Part shown: positions 1 through 11,935 of the stretch, one piece after another
Numbering within the stretch: the first letter of the stretch is position 1
How the letters are laid out: each line of letters starts with the position of its first letter
Source: Hydnum rufescens UP504
Taxonomy: Eukaryota > Basidiomycota > Agaricomycetes > Cantharellales > Hydnaceae
Length of the DNA stretch: 64,000 nucleotides
Assembly: GCA_014904985.1 (NCBI GenBank)
Contig: MU128953.1
Span: 170,869 to 234,868 of the forward strand
Reading direction: 5' to 3'
Made by a program: the position numbers and the translations under genes
The notes under the pieces: generated by a model
The model's database searches: none
The model's input: the letters and a program-made list of their open reading frames with translations, nothing else
Told to the model about the DNA's origin: nothing

Positions 1-1591
1 CTGTCACCGAATGGTGGGTTCCCCAATGTCGGCGCGACGACAGGAGCTGAGCCCTCAGCCACTCCAACTGCTCTGGCGCCTGTACCTACTCCGACCGTCA
101 GCGGTAGTACGTCCGCGTGCGGCAGGTGGTATCAAATAAAATCTGGAGACATCTGCCAGACTGTCGCACTTAGCAATAGTGTGGCTTTGACTGATTTCTT
201 GACGCTGAACCCAGGTGAGCATGCATATTTCATCGACGCAAGAACTCGTCGCTGAATCTGTGTCTTAGAGATTGATGCCAATTGCACGAATTTGTGGTTG
301 AATTACTACTATTGTGTGGCGCCCTTCCCGCCATTTGCGTCTGTCACTGCCTCTCCTGTTATCACTACCAATTACTCTAGCGCCAGCATAATGAGCTACA
401 GCATTCCAACGGCCAATTATACGCCTACGACCTATTTGGTTGCTCTCACAACGGCTGGCGTGACGGCGCCTACTAACGTTGCGGGTGGGACTCGCACAGT
501 AGCATGTGGCAACTATTACAACATACAAGTAGTTGACTATACCTCTTTCATCGACAAATGCAAACTTATCATTCACTTCCTATTACAGAATGGCGATACG
601 ATTGCCTCCGTCTCGGAGCTCGTGGGGGTGAATACCACCGACCTCGAAACCTGGAATCCTGAGTTGAGCAATGGCTCACTTCCTGGAACGGGTTCGGCCA
701 TCTGCGTCGTGTTTCCGATGGGAAATTATACACTCATCCCCGTTGCATCGCCCATCAATGCATACCCCAATGCCACCTCAGCATGTGCTCAGTATTACAC
801 CGTTCAATCCGGCGATGGCTGCTCCTCGATCGCGACTGCGTTCGGCTTGACCACCAACCAACTTTCGGGTCTAAATCCAGGTCTGAAGACTGACTGCAAG
901 AACTTGATCTTGGGCGAAGCTTATTGTGTGTTTCCCACGTATCCTGTCTCTAGCATTGACACTGGCACTGGGATACCGCCGAACGTTGCCACCGGAACAA
1001 TTACTGATGGCTGCTCGGAGTACTACACCGTCGTATCCGGCGATAGTTGTGGTTCCATCGAGACGACGTTCAACTTGACCAGCACGCAGCTCTTGACTTA
1101 CAATCCCGAGATTGCCACGGATTGCTCCAATCTTCGGCTTGGCCTTGCGTACTGCGTGAAGAGCAATGTGACTACCATGACAGGCGGTCCAACAAACCTT
1201 GCAAGTGGCTCACTCAGCAACTGCACCGAATATCACACCGTAGTTTCGGGGGATAACTGCCCATTGATCGAGGCTACGTATTCGATCGCTGCCGCAGACT
1301 TCTTTCGTTGGTGAGTATTTGCGAGATGCTCGTCTTCTGTCTCATCACCGCTGACGATGCTGCAGGAACCCGGAGGTATACACGAATTGCACGAACATTC
1401 TTGCTCAAGAAGCTTACTGCGTAGGTGGAGGCGGTAACCCTTGCGGTAAAACCTATAAGGTGCAAAGCGGTGATTCCTGTTTCGTAATCTCGCAGAGCCA
1501 AGGTATCACTCAGGCGCAGCTCAATGCGCTCAATCCTTTCATCGACGCAAACTGCGACTTGATACCTAGGGAGAATCTTTGCATGGGTTAA
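1..1591 (+). CDS. LysM-repeat protein, 5' end outside window
   Basis: Fungal LysM proteins bind chitin or related N-acetylglucosamine polymers, outside the cell or in the wall. Six LysM-like modules are visible, each starting with Cys and a YxVxSGD-type core: CGRWYQIKSGDIC, CGNYYNIQ..NGDTIAS, CAQYYTVQSGDGC, CSEYYTVVSGDSC, CTEYHTVVSGDNC and CGKTYKVQSGDSC. Ser/Thr/Pro-rich linkers and many N-x-S/T sites fit a secreted glycoprotein. Proposed exons are 1-214, 269-528, 589-1310 and 1366-1591, with a TAA stop at 1589-1591. The intron 529-588 is in frame and stop-free, but removing it restores the second LysM core. The start codon and signal peptide lie upstream of the window. The module order and the spacing of Cys pairs fit multi-LysM proteins of filamentous fungi; whether it is an effector or a wall protein cannot be told. 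Confidence 0.85.
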
Positions 1592-2626
1592 ACGGCATTT
1601 TGTCTGACACATGTCTCTGTATTATATTTAGATGTCTTTATTCGAAGTAAAATATATGACCGTTTTCGTAGGTTCTGGCAATTCAAGAATGGCATGCTGC
1701 GTGATAGCTAGCTCTTCGACCTTCGTGACTTCAAGACGAAGGGTCGTCTGCACGTACCCAAAAGGCACCGGCTCTCTGTGCTCCTCCACATCAGCAAACT
1801 CACCGGCTGGTCCCATTGGTGCGGACCTGACGCTTGGTTCCGTATGGTTATAATCGTCGTAACCGAGTTGACCTCAGAAAATGAATCTGCGAGTCACTTA
1901 GAGAGGCTTCACTGCTCATTTGGCTTGTTTTTCTTTATTTTGGTCCAACTTCAATAGAATAAATAAGACTATCGCAAACAATGATAATCGCTGTGACTCG
2001 CAAATGAGTTAATGTAGAAAGAATTAAATGTGGTGTAACATGTCTCTTTCGTAAGTCCGGCAGGACATGGTCCTGAAATGATGGGAGCAAGTGGGCAAGG
2101 CTGGGTGATTTGCTCCAGCAACACAATAACCCCGCCTCCCACCCTCTTTACTTCTCCGCTACCTCTTCACCCACTTTCTATTTATCGGCTATCCCTTGCA
2201 CTTGCACCTTTCACCGGATGCTGATCGCCCGCACCATTGACATAACACACCAACCATCCTGCCTTAGCCCATTCCCATTGAAACAAGACCCCGATCACAA
2301 CCACACCACTGTACAGCCTTAGTTAGTGCTCTCATGTGGACTGGTCTCGGCGATTCCTGCCTACCCGGTATATAAATCCAGATTTCTCTCTCCAGCAACA
2401 CAATTCCGGTCCGCTGTTCTCCTGATAGTGAGATGTCCTTTGCCACACAGTACAATTTGATGTCCTTTACTGGGGTTGGTGGGATCTTGGTGTACCAAAA
2501 TACGTAGGCATAAAGAGGTCGCTCTGCATGTGGATTATCCAGATCCTTTTGTGCTTGAAAAATGCGGCAGAGCTCGGCGACATGAAATCCTTCAAAATTA
2601 TTATATCAGACCATGAGGACTATATG
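1592..2626. other. Intergenic, no convincing gene
   Basis: This is the stretch between the LysM gene and the first transposase remnant. A 62-codon open frame on the minus strand (1816-1628) has protein-like composition and could be the 3' end of a convergent gene, but it has no recognisable domain. Nothing else is supported. Confidence 0.4.
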
Positions 2627-3657
2627 TCAAATAGATCTATATGCACTGTGTATGCCAACTGCCATAGGATGTACCAGGACAAGAACTGGATCAAATCGGG
2701 TGGCAGTTGTGCCATTGGGTTTACAGTGGACACTCCTGAATTCAGTGGGATAAAATTCATCAATAAATGGTAGGGTGATGCGAAAGGAAATCCAGATTTC
2801 AAGGATGTAGAACAATGAGGGCAATGAGCCAATGGTATAATCCCACCGCATGTGACCGGCAGTTATCCCATTGTCACCACATTCAGCAAAGTGACAAATT
2901 GCTGAGATGAGGTCAGGTGTATTGTATCCAATGATGATTGCTTCTATTGTGGCTCGGCACTCATGTCCTCGCTGGGCTATCTTGATATGACTGGCTTGTT
3001 GCATTGCCAGGCTCCCGACTGGAGTGGATGGTATGACAGTATCAATCCCCACATGAATGGCAATTCCACTGTGCCCATCCAGATGATCATGCCCAAGACT
3101 GACTGAACAATCGCTATTACAGTCTGAGCAATCCATATCTTCATGTTCATGATCTGAGATTTCTTGAACCCATGACAGGTATGTGCTCCAAAATTGGACC
3201 CATTCATGCATATTGAGAAGGTGGAGCATCTGGACCTCATACTGGCAACAGTTACTTGCGTTGTATAAATCCCTGCACATGGGGATGTGGAGTGATTCCA
3301 TGGTCTCAGTTGTAAAATTAAGCGATACACCATTATAGCATGTGTTGTCAATAGATTGTGGAAGGCTATAGAGCTTGGGGATGTTAAGGTGGTCCATGTC
3401 ACTGCAGGCACCCAGATCAATGAAAATACTGATATTATCATGGATGATATCGAGTTGAGTAGACATGTCACATAATGTATCTTCGGATTGCAGTGGATAT
3501 TGAGCCATGTAAATGAAATCAAGAAATGCCTGGATCGTCCAGATGACCCATGGATCAATGTCTTCAACACCCATGATAACTGCCAAGATGGATTTCTGGA
3601 AATTGTGGTGCTCTTGGCCAGAGACTTGGGACAACTTTGATATCCCATGACTGAAGT
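2627..3657 (-). pseudogene. Plavaka-type (CACTA-like) transposase, C-terminal fragment
   Basis: About 340 residues read without a stop on the minus strand. They carry the order I associate with Plavaka transposases of Agaricomycetes: a GQEHHNFQKSILAVIMG segment, then AIQAFLDFIYMAQYP, then NIPKLYSLPQSI followed by GVSLNFTTETMESLHIPM. The last part shows the tail motif FYPTEFRSVHCKPNGTTATRFDPVLV. These transposases move DNA elements by cut and paste. Here only the C-terminal third or so remains. The catalytic N-terminal part is absent, because an LTR-like sequence starting TGTCAGGG joins at 3658. The preserved frame suggests recent loss. Assignment is by remembered family pattern, not by search. 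Confidence 0.6.
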
Positions 3658-4207
3658 TGTCAGGGCCACGCTGCGACGAGAGCACCAAACAAATATAAAC
3701 ACAGATAATTCCGGCTAAGTCCGGTGTAAGTCCAGCTAAGTCTGAGAGAATCCGGGCAGGAATGAAATAACGAAGATAGGAGGGGATGGAGAGGCAATCC
3801 AGCAGCCCGGAAGGGACTAGGCGGAAACGAGCACAGCGGTCCTTAAGCTCGCGGAGTCAACTGGAAAATACTCAGACCTGTAGTCCGGAGTAACAGTGGA
3901 AATCCTGAGATTATGTAATACGAATACGGAATACATGAAGGCTGACCTGTAGTCCGGAGTAACAGCGGAAATCCTGAGAGACCAAAGCTGGGGTCTCTGG
4001 ACTTCGCTCTCGGACTACTTATACATGATGACTATACTACGGGGGAGTGATTGCTAAACTGGAGGTGGTTACAAGGGGGACAGGAACAGGAACAGGAACA
4101 GGAACTCGGCCAGGGGGTGAACCGGAAGCAATGGGAAATGAAAGGGAAATGAAAGGAAATGAAACCAAGATAGGGTTGGACTGGAGTCAAACCGGAATCA
4201 AGCTGGA
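3658..4207. mobile_element. LTR-like element, truncated copy
   Basis: Begins TGTCAGGGCCACGCTGCGAC and is the inverted, shortened equivalent of the complete copy at 55864-56547. Shared landmarks are the GTAGTCCGGAGTAACAG motif (twice), GACTATACTACGGGGGAGTG, an (ACAGGA)-type tandem and a final GACTGGAGTCAAACC stretch. Similarity stops near 4207, so the far end (with CCCTGACA on the opposite strand in the other copy) is missing. It abuts the transposase fragment and cuts it off. Confidence 0.65.
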
Positions 4208-5022
4208 GAGCTTATTATCTTTCCATGATTCATAATTCATACTCTGAAGGAGTATTTCTTGATTTTTGAAGCCAATTCTTATCGGATTCATTCGTGAGTA
4301 CCACTCCCTGAAAGCTGTTAAAAATGCCCATCGAACGGTACCAAGGGAAAAACGAATGGATGTGAACTCCATTTTTCACAAGACAACCCCTTCCTCATGA
4401 CTCCCCCTTGCTCCACCAACACAAATGACAAATTGGTTCCGGCCCTCTTAATTCAGATGCAAAGGACACTCAGGGTGACCTATTCCACCTTTCCTTAAGG
4501 GAATCTATCCAGTTTCAAGGGAGGAATGCCTTGTAAAGTGTTTTTTGTCTCTTTTTCACTTGATTCTTGAATATCTCCACCAGTTTTGAAGCTTTTGACT
4601 TCATTTCTTTTTCATTATGCTTCCCTTATCTCTGCTTTTCTTCTGGAATTTTGAATTGTGGTCTGGAATGTATATAAAGGGGAGGGGGCATGTAAATATT
4701 TGGTTTTTCCCCCTATCACAGTCTGAGGCACTGAAGTATTGCTGCTGTCAGGAGGAGATTTCCCACTTGTCAAGACTTTGTACAGCCGCATTAAGACTGA
4801 ATAGTCAAGAGGACGACTTCAGGGTGTGGCCTTGACATCTTTATTTTGTGACACTGATCTATTCCCTTGGGCAACCATTGTTCATTGGGATTTTCTATTA
4901 ACCAAAAAGACCTTCATTTCCCCAGACCTGAATATTTGAATTGTCCCTGTGGCTCCCTTCATTTGTCCTATCCTCAATGATGTGGACAGTAGTTGGATTG
5001 GTTTATAACCATCCTGCTTACA
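4208..5022. other. Unassigned, with one strong TATA-like motif
   Basis: No gene recognised. A textbook-looking TATA motif, TATATAAAGG, lies at 4671-4680 on the plus strand, but no coding sequence of note follows. It may be a relic promoter of a lost element. Confidence 0.35.
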
Positions 5023-5577
5023 CCACATGCGACCAGCAGTTATCCCATTGTCACCACATTTGGCAAAGTGACAAATTGCTGAGATGAGGTCAGGTGTATT
5101 GTATTCAATGATGATTGCTTCTATTGTGGCTCAGCGCTCATGTCCTTGCTGGGCTATCTTGATATGACTGGCTTGTTGCATTGCCAGGCTCCTGACTGGA
5201 GTGGATGGTATGACAGTATCAATCCCTGCATGAATGGCAGTTCCACTGTGCCCATCCAAATGATCATGCCCAAGACTGACTGAACAATCGGTATTACAGC
5301 CCAAGCAATCCATATCTTCATGTTCACGATCTGAGATTTCTTGAACCCATGACAGGTATGTGCTCTGAAATTGGACCTGTTCATGCATATTGAGAAGGCA
5401 GAGCATCTGGACCTCATACGGGCGATGGTTACTTGCATTGTATAAATCCTTGCACATGGGGATGTGGAGTGATTCTGCAGTCTCAGTTGTAAAATTAAGC
5501 AATACACCATTATAGCATGTGTTGTCAATAGATTGCGGAAGGCTATAGAGCTTGGGGATGTTAAGGTGGTCCATGTT
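5023..5577 (-). pseudogene. Second Plavaka-type transposase fragment
   Basis: Near-identical to 2846-3400 but covering only that internal part: NIPKLYSLPQSI, GVLLNFTTETAESLHIPM and the HEDMDCLGCNTDCS region. Both edges fall inside the longer copy, so this is a partial duplication, not an independent gene. It differs from the longer copy mostly by transitions, for example CRDLYNASNCC versus CKDLYNASNHR. Confidence 0.6.
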
Positions 5578-6340
5578 GCCGTGGTATAGAAGAAGGATTG
5601 GGAGCTCCGATAACTGTCAAATCAAACTCTGGTTCAGCCAGTGTGTAGATGGGAGACTGTATTTCTGTTTTTATTCAATGGGCTGGTTCGCTCTGATGGT
5701 TGATCACTCTCTAACAAGTTAGGTATGGTATTCAGTGGAGGATAAGATTGTGGTATGGACTAGCTGATTCTTGTGGTAGGAAGAATCAGGATAAATGAGG
5801 AAATACATGGCAATTTATACAAAATTGAATTACATAAGTTAGTATGGATGTGATCAAGTGGAATTGCTTTTGATCATGTGATCAAATGGAATTGGCTTTG
5901 ATCATGTGATCAAATGGAATTGCATTTGATAGATCTGACTCATTACATACTGCACCTCTCTACAGGTCTTCTGATGCCCACCAGAGTGTTTGATAGACAC
6001 TGGAGAGTTTTGATTGATTAGTTCTGAGTGCTGTTCTTTTTGAGGGACCACAATGAAATGAAAGCCTATGGAATGCTAAAAGGAATTAGATAAGTGAAAG
6101 AGAGTACCGTTTGAGTTATGTAAGCAGATTATGAGATGAATTAGATAAGCGAAAGAGAATTGGATCAGTGAAATAGAATTGTGTTTGACTTATGTAAGTT
6201 GATTACTGAATGAGGTAAAGGTGATTTATGTTTGTTGTTTGTTGTTATTGAATTGAATTTTGGGGAATAATGGATGAATGTATGGACTTGCTCCTTACCA
6301 CAACAGGCTTACAACAACATGCCTCTTACAACAACATGCT
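5578..6340. other. Unassigned AT-rich DNA with TGATCATGTGATCA repeats
   Basis: No gene recognised. At about 5849-5935 a 30-bp unit repeats three times; it contains the near-palindrome TTGATCATGTGATCAA followed by a TGGAATTG block. The same palindrome occurs in an OrsD-gene intron at 35472-35493. The rest is AT-rich with scattered GAATTAGATAAG repeats. Confidence 0.5.
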
Positions 6341-7330
6341 TCTTACCTCAACACCACAGAATAGTGAAAGATGTGCAAGTTAAGGGTGACTTCCAATGTG
6401 ATATTGTGATGATTTAAGATTGTCTGGAGTGAAAAATGAGTGATTAGCTGTGGCGACTGTGAGATGGTGTTGAGGACAAAAGTGCAGTATGGACATGAAG
6501 AGACTACTGAGGTTGCCATGATTGCACACTGGAGACATAATGAAGGGACATACAACAAGATGACATGGATGTGAATATGTAATGAAATGAGATGATGGAA
6601 GGGTAGAAATATGGTATGAGTGGAGTGATGAATGATGGAGTGGAATAGTGTAAATAGATGGAAGTGAAGTGAGAGTGACTGAATGGAGATAGTGTGGAAT
6701 GTGTGAAGTTTAGAATGGAATAAAGCTGAGGAGATGAAGATGGAGTGAGATGGGGGGGAACCCGGCAATGTGAAAAAGGGGAAGAATGGAATGAATGAAA
6801 GAGAATAAATGAGATTAAGGGGTACAACCTGGGAAGGTGAGAAAGAAAAAGAATAGAATGAGTGAGATAGGGGGTGGAACCCGGGAAGATGAGAAAGAAG
6901 AAGAGTGGAATAAAATGAAAGAGATGGGGGGTTCAACCTGGCAATGTGAGAAAGGGGAATAATAGAAAGAATTAAATAGAATAAATGAGATTAAGGGGTA
7001 CAATGTGGGAACATAAGAAAGGGGAAGAATGGAATGAATTAAAAGAGATGAAAATAGAATGAGTGAGATTAATGGGTACAACCCGGCGACTTGAGAAAGG
7101 GGAAAAATGGAATAAACTAAAAGGAAAGACAATGGAGTAAATGGAGGGGGTACAACCCAGCAACTGGGAAAAGTAAGAAAGAAGAAGAATAGAATAAAGT
7201 GAAAGAAATAAAACTGAAGTAGGAGTAACTGATTAGAGAATGGAAGGGATATAAATGAAGTTAAACTAAAAGGAATAAAAATGAAGCAGGAGTAACTGAA
7301 TAGAGAATAGAAGAGATATAAATGAAGCTA
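6341..7330. repeat. Purine-rich degenerate tandem repeat
   Basis: Plus strand poor in C (for example no C at 6566-6678), made of imperfect units like GAATGGAATAAAGTGAAAGA interrupted by GGGGTACAACCCGGCAA-type blocks about every 110 bp. The same family recurs at 52381-53345 in the same orientation. Open frames on the minus strand (Phe/Ser/His-rich) come from this composition bias. Confidence 0.6.
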
Positions 7331-7480
7331 AACAATCTCTTATGGGGCAAAGATAACACTGTTATCTTATGCGCCCTAGGGACTTTGACCTGTGTCTGGG
7401 TAGCCTACATCTGAGGCTTTCTAATGGTGGTACTCACTAAGCTCTAGCTGCCCTGGTTGAGGCCCTGCAGGGGTCACAAG
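7331..7480. repeat. Head segment of minisatellite with perfect palindrome
   Basis: Contains AAGATAACACTGTTATCTT, a 19-bp perfect palindrome centred near 7354, then CTTATGCGCCCTAGGG and CTTTCTAATGGTGGTACTCA. The same head precedes the related minisatellite at 31126-31240, and a diverged form lies at 51495-51600. It appears to be a fixed 5' module of a repeat family. Confidence 0.55.
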
Positions 7481-8870
7481 ACCCGCGCCCTGTTGCGCCC
7501 TAGGTCTTTAAGAGCCGCAAGAGGGACATAAATGGTACCAAATTGTAGGTATGATCTGTGTGGTGATTTTGAGCCCAAAATGAAGTGTGGGAGTAGCTTG
7601 GTTGAGGAGATATGGGTGGAAAGAGACCTGCGCCCTGTGGTTGTTATAGTGATGTGAGCTGGAATGAAGATGGGAGTGGAATTATATTGGAGAGGAGATC
7701 TGTAGGATAATTTTGATACCACTTGGATGTCTATGGGTGCCCTGGTTGGTAAGATATAGGACCTGCGCCCTAGTGAGAGACCTGCGCCCTAGAGTTATAT
7801 GACCTGCAATAAAGCTGGGAGTGGAATTCTATTGGAGAGGACATCTGTAGGATAATTTTGATACCACTTGCATGTCTATGGGTGCCCTGGTTGGTGAGAT
7901 ATAAGACCTGTGCCCTAGTGAGAGACCTGCACCCTAGGGTTATATGATCTGCAATAAAGCTGGGAGTGGAAATTATATTGGAGAGGACATCTGTAAGATA
8001 ATTTTGATACCACTTGGATGTCTATGGGTGCCCTAGTTGCTAAGATACAGGACCTGCGCCCTAGGCAGAGACCTGTGCCCTAGGGTTATATGACCTGCAA
8101 TGAAGCTGGGAGTGGAAATATATTGGAGAGGAGATCTGTAGGATAATTTTGATGCCACTCACATGTGCATGGGTGCACTGGTTGATGAGATATAGGACCT
8201 GTGCCCTAGTGAGAGACCTGCGCCCTAGGGTTATATGACCTGCAATAAAGCTGGGAGTGGAATTATATTGGAGAGGAGATCTGTAGGATAATTTTGATGC
8301 CACTGACATGTGCATGGGTGCCCTGGTTGATGAGATATAGGACCTGCGCCCTAGTGAGAGACCTGCGCCCTAGGGTTATATGATCTGCAATGAAGCTGGG
8401 AGTGGAAATATATTGGAGAGGACATCTGTAGGATGATTTTGATACCACTGACATGTGCATGGGTGCCCTGGTTGGTGAGATATAGGACCTGCACCCTAGG
8501 CAGAGACCTGCGCCCTAGGGTTATATGACCTGCAATGAAGCTGGGAGTGGAAATATATTGGAGAGGATATCTGTAGGATAATTGTGATACCACTGACATG
8601 TTCATGGGTGCCTGGTTGGTGAGATATAGGATGTGTGCCCTAGGCTATATGACCTGAAATAGATGTGGGAGTAAAATTATATTGGAGAGGACATCTGTAG
8701 AATGATTTGGTACCACTGACATGCCTGTGGGTGGGGTATAGGACCTATGCCCTGCTGGATGCTAGGGTTATGATGACTGTGTGAAGGTTGAGGGTGTGAG
8801 CTAGGAGACGACCTGAAAATGTATTATGGGGACCTAGTGAAGAGAATAAAGTGGTGAATGTGTCAAGTGC
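7481..8870 (+). repeat. Minisatellite, about 170-180 bp unit, GCGCCCTAG type
   Basis: Seven or so imperfect units. Each carries GACCTGCGCCCTAG twice, then TTATATGACCTGCAATGAAG, then ATTGGAGAGGACATCTGTAG and ATAATTTTGATACCACT. A homologous array lies at 32487-33440. A sister family with GCGCTCT in place of GCGCCCT lies at 31230-31970 and 63370-64000. No protein is supported; the open frames in it are repeat artefacts. Confidence 0.7.
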
Positions 8871-8899
8871 ACAACCTGGGACTACTGGAGAGTTGTGCT

Positions 8900-9240
8900 A
8901 AACCACTGACCAGCTATGAGGTCCGTGATACCTGTGATAGCAGAGAAGCAGTTGATGTTGAGCAGGTCTTCAAGTGGGGGTGATGGCTGAAAAGTGCCTC
9001 CTTATATAACCCTTGGGGCCCTCAGGAGATTAAATGCCATATGAATGGCACTGATCTGACACCATTTGACAGGTGGATACGCACATGAATCTCTTGGGAA
9101 CCAATACAAAGCAACCATGAATATTTTTGAGATGTGAGGAACTAATAGAATAGTGCTATTAATGGATGGACATGAGCTTGAGATTGATTCTTCAAGTGGA
9201 ATTTGGTTTGGCTTTGGATGGGATGTGAGACATTGGCCTA
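8900..9240 (-). promoter_or_regulatory. Promoter and 5' end of an OrsD-family gene copy
   Basis: On the minus strand, a TATA-like TTATATAAGG near 8999-9008 is preceded by a block that matches the region upstream of the OrsD-type gene at 33.6-33.83 kb (CAAATGGTGTCAGAT, TTTAATCTCCTGAGGGCCCC). It is followed by the CACTTGAAGACCTGCTC leader. No coding part of the gene follows; the sequence runs into the minisatellite. Confidence 0.45.
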
Positions 9241-9383
9241 CAGTTGGATACACACAGATTGAGGGTTGTGAATGAGGACTGGGAATGGGACAGCAAGTAC
9301 ACTGATTAGGATGTGAAAGCAATGAAGTTTGTTGTGATTGTTTTGAGGGTACTGTCTAGGGCTAATTGAGCGATGCATAACTA

Positions 9384-9408
9384 NNNNNNNNNNNNNNNNN
9401 NNNNNNNN
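9384..9408. other. Assembly gap (25 N)
   Basis: Twenty-five consecutive N. It interrupts the Copia gag reading frame, so the two sides may not be truly adjacent. Confidence 0.99.
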
Positions 9409-9894
9409 GGCAATGGCAAAGATATTGTCGGGAAGGCCGAATCCTAAATTCGCAAGCTTTAGGGCGTGAGCACGCAGTTCATTAATCTGCGTCTCCAGGT
9501 CCGATGTGTCATTGAATTGTTCGCGCCAAATTTTTCCCATCAAATACGAGATAGCTTGGACCCCAGAACCCTCATAGCGAGTACACAGTGCAGTCCAGAT
9601 AGCCCCTGCCTCTGTGAGGTGCATGACTCCCATAAGTGGATCATCTTCAAGGGTGAGTGTGATCTGCTGACGCGCTTCACGGTTCTTGGTTACCCAATCC
9701 GCACTGGTGCTGAGTTCCCTCTTTGAGCCTGTGACGTAGTCAAGGAGATTACGTGCTTCGAGAATCTCTCTCACACGGTATTTCCACAGCATGAAGTTCC
9801 CACCATTATTAGCAAGTTTTGGAATAGATGCAAATAAACGGCCAGTGGGATCTGCAGGAGGTGCAGTGCTGGTGGACGGAGCCAATGAGCCCAT
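9409..9894 (-). pseudogene. Ty1/Copia gag, N-terminal part
   Basis: About 160 residues from a Met at 9894: FASIPKLANNGGNFMLWKYRVREIL, then QITLTLEDDPLMGVMHLTEAGAIWTALCTRYEG, then an SYLMGKIWREQFND..DLETQINELRAHALKLANLGF segment. This is the gag/UBN2 capsid-like pattern of Copia retrotransposons (structural protein for the cytoplasmic particle). The frame runs into the scaffold gap at 9408, so the zinc knuckle and the rest of the polyprotein cannot be seen. The likely LTR of this copy is immediately upstream at about 9905-10150. Confidence 0.8.
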
Positions 9895-9904
9895 AACCTA
9901 TCAA

Positions 9905-10150
9905 AGGTACTGGAATAGACTCAGTCTCGTGTAAGAGCACTGATATTATAAGTATCTACCTGGAATAGACTATATACAGATAAGTAAGGGATATGGCCCG
10001 GAATGGCGTCTAAACACTAGGCTTACCTCAGTCTCGTGTAAGAGCACTGAGGGAAGCCATTCGGGAACGCCCGAGGATCTATACAGCAGGAGCGGTCTGT
10101 ACTAGAAAGGAAATACCATATATGGTAACCTCTATTCTTGATTACTAACA
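9905..10150 (-). mobile_element. Probable Copia 5' LTR
   Basis: Lies between the start of gag (9894) and a truncated RT fragment. Read on the minus strand it begins TGTTAGTAATCAAGAATAG and leads into gag. It contains the 23-bp sequence TCAGTCTCGTGTAAGAGCAC (plus TGA) twice, at 9921 and 10030 on the plus strand. The position implies an element inserted into the RT region of another Copia copy. Exact ends are not verified. Confidence 0.45.
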
Positions 10151-11050
10151 GACCAAGTGATCGGCATCACTCTGCTTGTAGTCAAGTTTCAAGAAGATCT
10201 TGAGAATGCACTCGTACCACTCGTGCGGTGCCTGTCAAAGACCGTAGATGGTTTTCTTTAGACGAAAAACCATTCCATCTGGGATTGAGAGGCCAGGTGG
10301 TGCCTCCATGTAAATTTCCTCTTTGAGGATCCCGTTTAGGAATGCTGACTTAACATCCATCTGATCCATTTCGAGGTCAAGGTGTGTGGCATATGCGAGC
10401 AACGCCAAGAGTGATGATTTCTTTAGGGCTGGTGCAAAGGTTTCATCAAAATCGACCCCAGGAACTTCCGAGTAGCCCTTTGCTACAAGCTGAGCTTTGT
10501 AGAGCACGATTTCGCCATCAGGACCGCACTTCAACTTGAAGGTCCACCGTGAACCAACAACCCGGCGATCTGCTGGCCTTGTGGCTATGTCGAACGTTCC
10601 GAGACCCTTTAGGGCAGAGATCTCTCTATCACAGGCTTGTTTCCACAGGTCCGCTTCTGGTCGCGACATTGCATCCTCGTAGGATGTCGGTTCATCTGGG
10701 TGAGTTACAATGTTGGCAGCATCACCCACTGAATCCAGGTGTCCGCCAGAACCAGATTTGGATTGCCTATTGTACAATGTGAGTTCAAACCGAGGATCCT
10801 TGTCTACATGAGTTGGTGCTCGAGTCTGGTGGCTGGAGTGATGTATGGGCATAGCATCTGAGGTGGCTTCTGTAGAGGCTTTGTCGCTGGGTAGAGCTGG
10901 AGTATTGGGTGAGGTGAGTGTTAGATTCGGATCGGAATTCTTCCTTGCATTCTCCCCCCCTGAATCTGCAGCTTCCTTGTCTTTGCTGAGACCATCTGGG
11001 ACCTCTATGGTCACATGGTCTCTCTCGCCCAGTTCCTCTTCGAGGTCCAC
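10151..11050 (-). pseudogene. Ty1/Copia reverse transcriptase fragment
   Basis: Minus-strand frame with the start of the RVT_2 domain: EADLWKQACDREISALKGLG, VVGSRWTFKLK, VAKGYSEVPGVDFDETFAP, then the first catalytic region LEMDQMDVKSAFLNG and EEIYMEAPPGL, ending KKTIYGL. A TGA at 10235-10237 replaces the Lys codon of the family motif IYGLKQAPHEW; after it the frame continues QAPHEWYECILKIFLKLDYKQSDADHLV up to the LTR at 10150. The YxDD catalytic box is therefore missing. On the other side the frame ends at 11050, about 10 bp before the left end of cassette 1. Confidence 0.85.
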
Positions 11051-11060
11051 ATCCTATCCT

Positions 11061-11155
11061 TATTTTGTAATTCAGGTGGGGGTAGGGTCTAGGTTGGAGT
11101 ACCTCCAAAACTAGCCAAAAAATGTTCTATCAGTTAAAAGGGTTGGGAACGTGGT
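11061..11155 (+). repeat. Cassette 1 left-end sequence
   Basis: Starts TATTTTGTAATTCAGGTGGG and runs through AGTTAAAAGGGTTGGGAACG. The first 28 bp closely match 36652-36679 at the left of cassette 2 (CATTTTGTAATTAAGGTGGG and onward). A diverged copy of the full 95 bp lies at 11844-11935, on the other side of the 44-bp array. It is a candidate terminal or subterminal sequence of a mobile element. Confidence 0.5.
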
Positions 11156-11167
11156 CATAGGAGAGAG

Positions 11168-11840
11168 AATTCCTGACGCTATCGCCTGCGAGACGATAGC
11201 CTCTAATATTAAATTCCTGACGCTATCACATCTGAGACGATAGAGTCTAATATTGAATCCCTGACGCTATCACATCCGAGACGATAGCCTCCGATATTGA
11301 CTTCCTGACGCTATCACATGTGAGACGATAGCCTCTAATATTGAATTCCTGAAGCTATCACATCTGAGATGATAGAGTCTAATATTGAATTCCTGACGCT
11401 ATCACATCTGAGACGATAGAGTCTAATATTCAATCCCTGATGCTATCACATCCGAGACGATAGCCTCTGATATTGACCTCCTGACGCTATCACATGTGAG
11501 ACGATAGCCTCTAATATTGAATTCCTGACGCTATCACATGTGAGACGATAGAGTCTAATGTTGAATTCCTGACGCTATCACATCTGAGACAATAGGGTCT
11601 AATATGGGATTCCTGACGCTATCACATCTGAGACGATAGAGTCTAATATGAGATTCCTGGCCCTATCACATCTGAGATGATAGAGTCTAATATGAGATTC
11701 CTGGCCCTATCACATCTGAGATGATAGAGTCTAATATGAGATTCCTGGCCCTATCACCTGTGAGACGATAGGGTCCAATATTGAATTCCTGACCCTATCG
11801 CCTCTGAGACGATAGCCTCTAATATTGAATTCCTGACTCT
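11168..11840 (+). repeat. 44-bp tandem array with CTATC..GATAG palindrome, left
   Basis: About 15 units of 44 bp. Each has TTCCTGACGCTATCACATCT followed by GAGACGATAGAGTCTAATAT, so each carries an imperfect palindrome CTATCxCxTxTGAGACGATAG. The same unit in the opposite orientation forms the array at 26985-27990 on the other side of the two cassette genes. Late units drift to CCTGGCCCTATC. Confidence 0.85.
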
Positions 11841-11935
11841 CTCCATATTTTGTACTTCGGGTGGCGCAAGGACCCAAGCTGCAACACTAGCAACAAAATG
11901 TTGTTTCAGTTAAAAGGGTTGGGAACATGGCCGGC

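Noticed and set aside
6343..7163. Minus-strand open frames rich in Phe, Ser, His and Leu
   Set aside because: They come from the purine-rich repeat read in reverse; multiple overlapping frames are open and none is conserved as protein.
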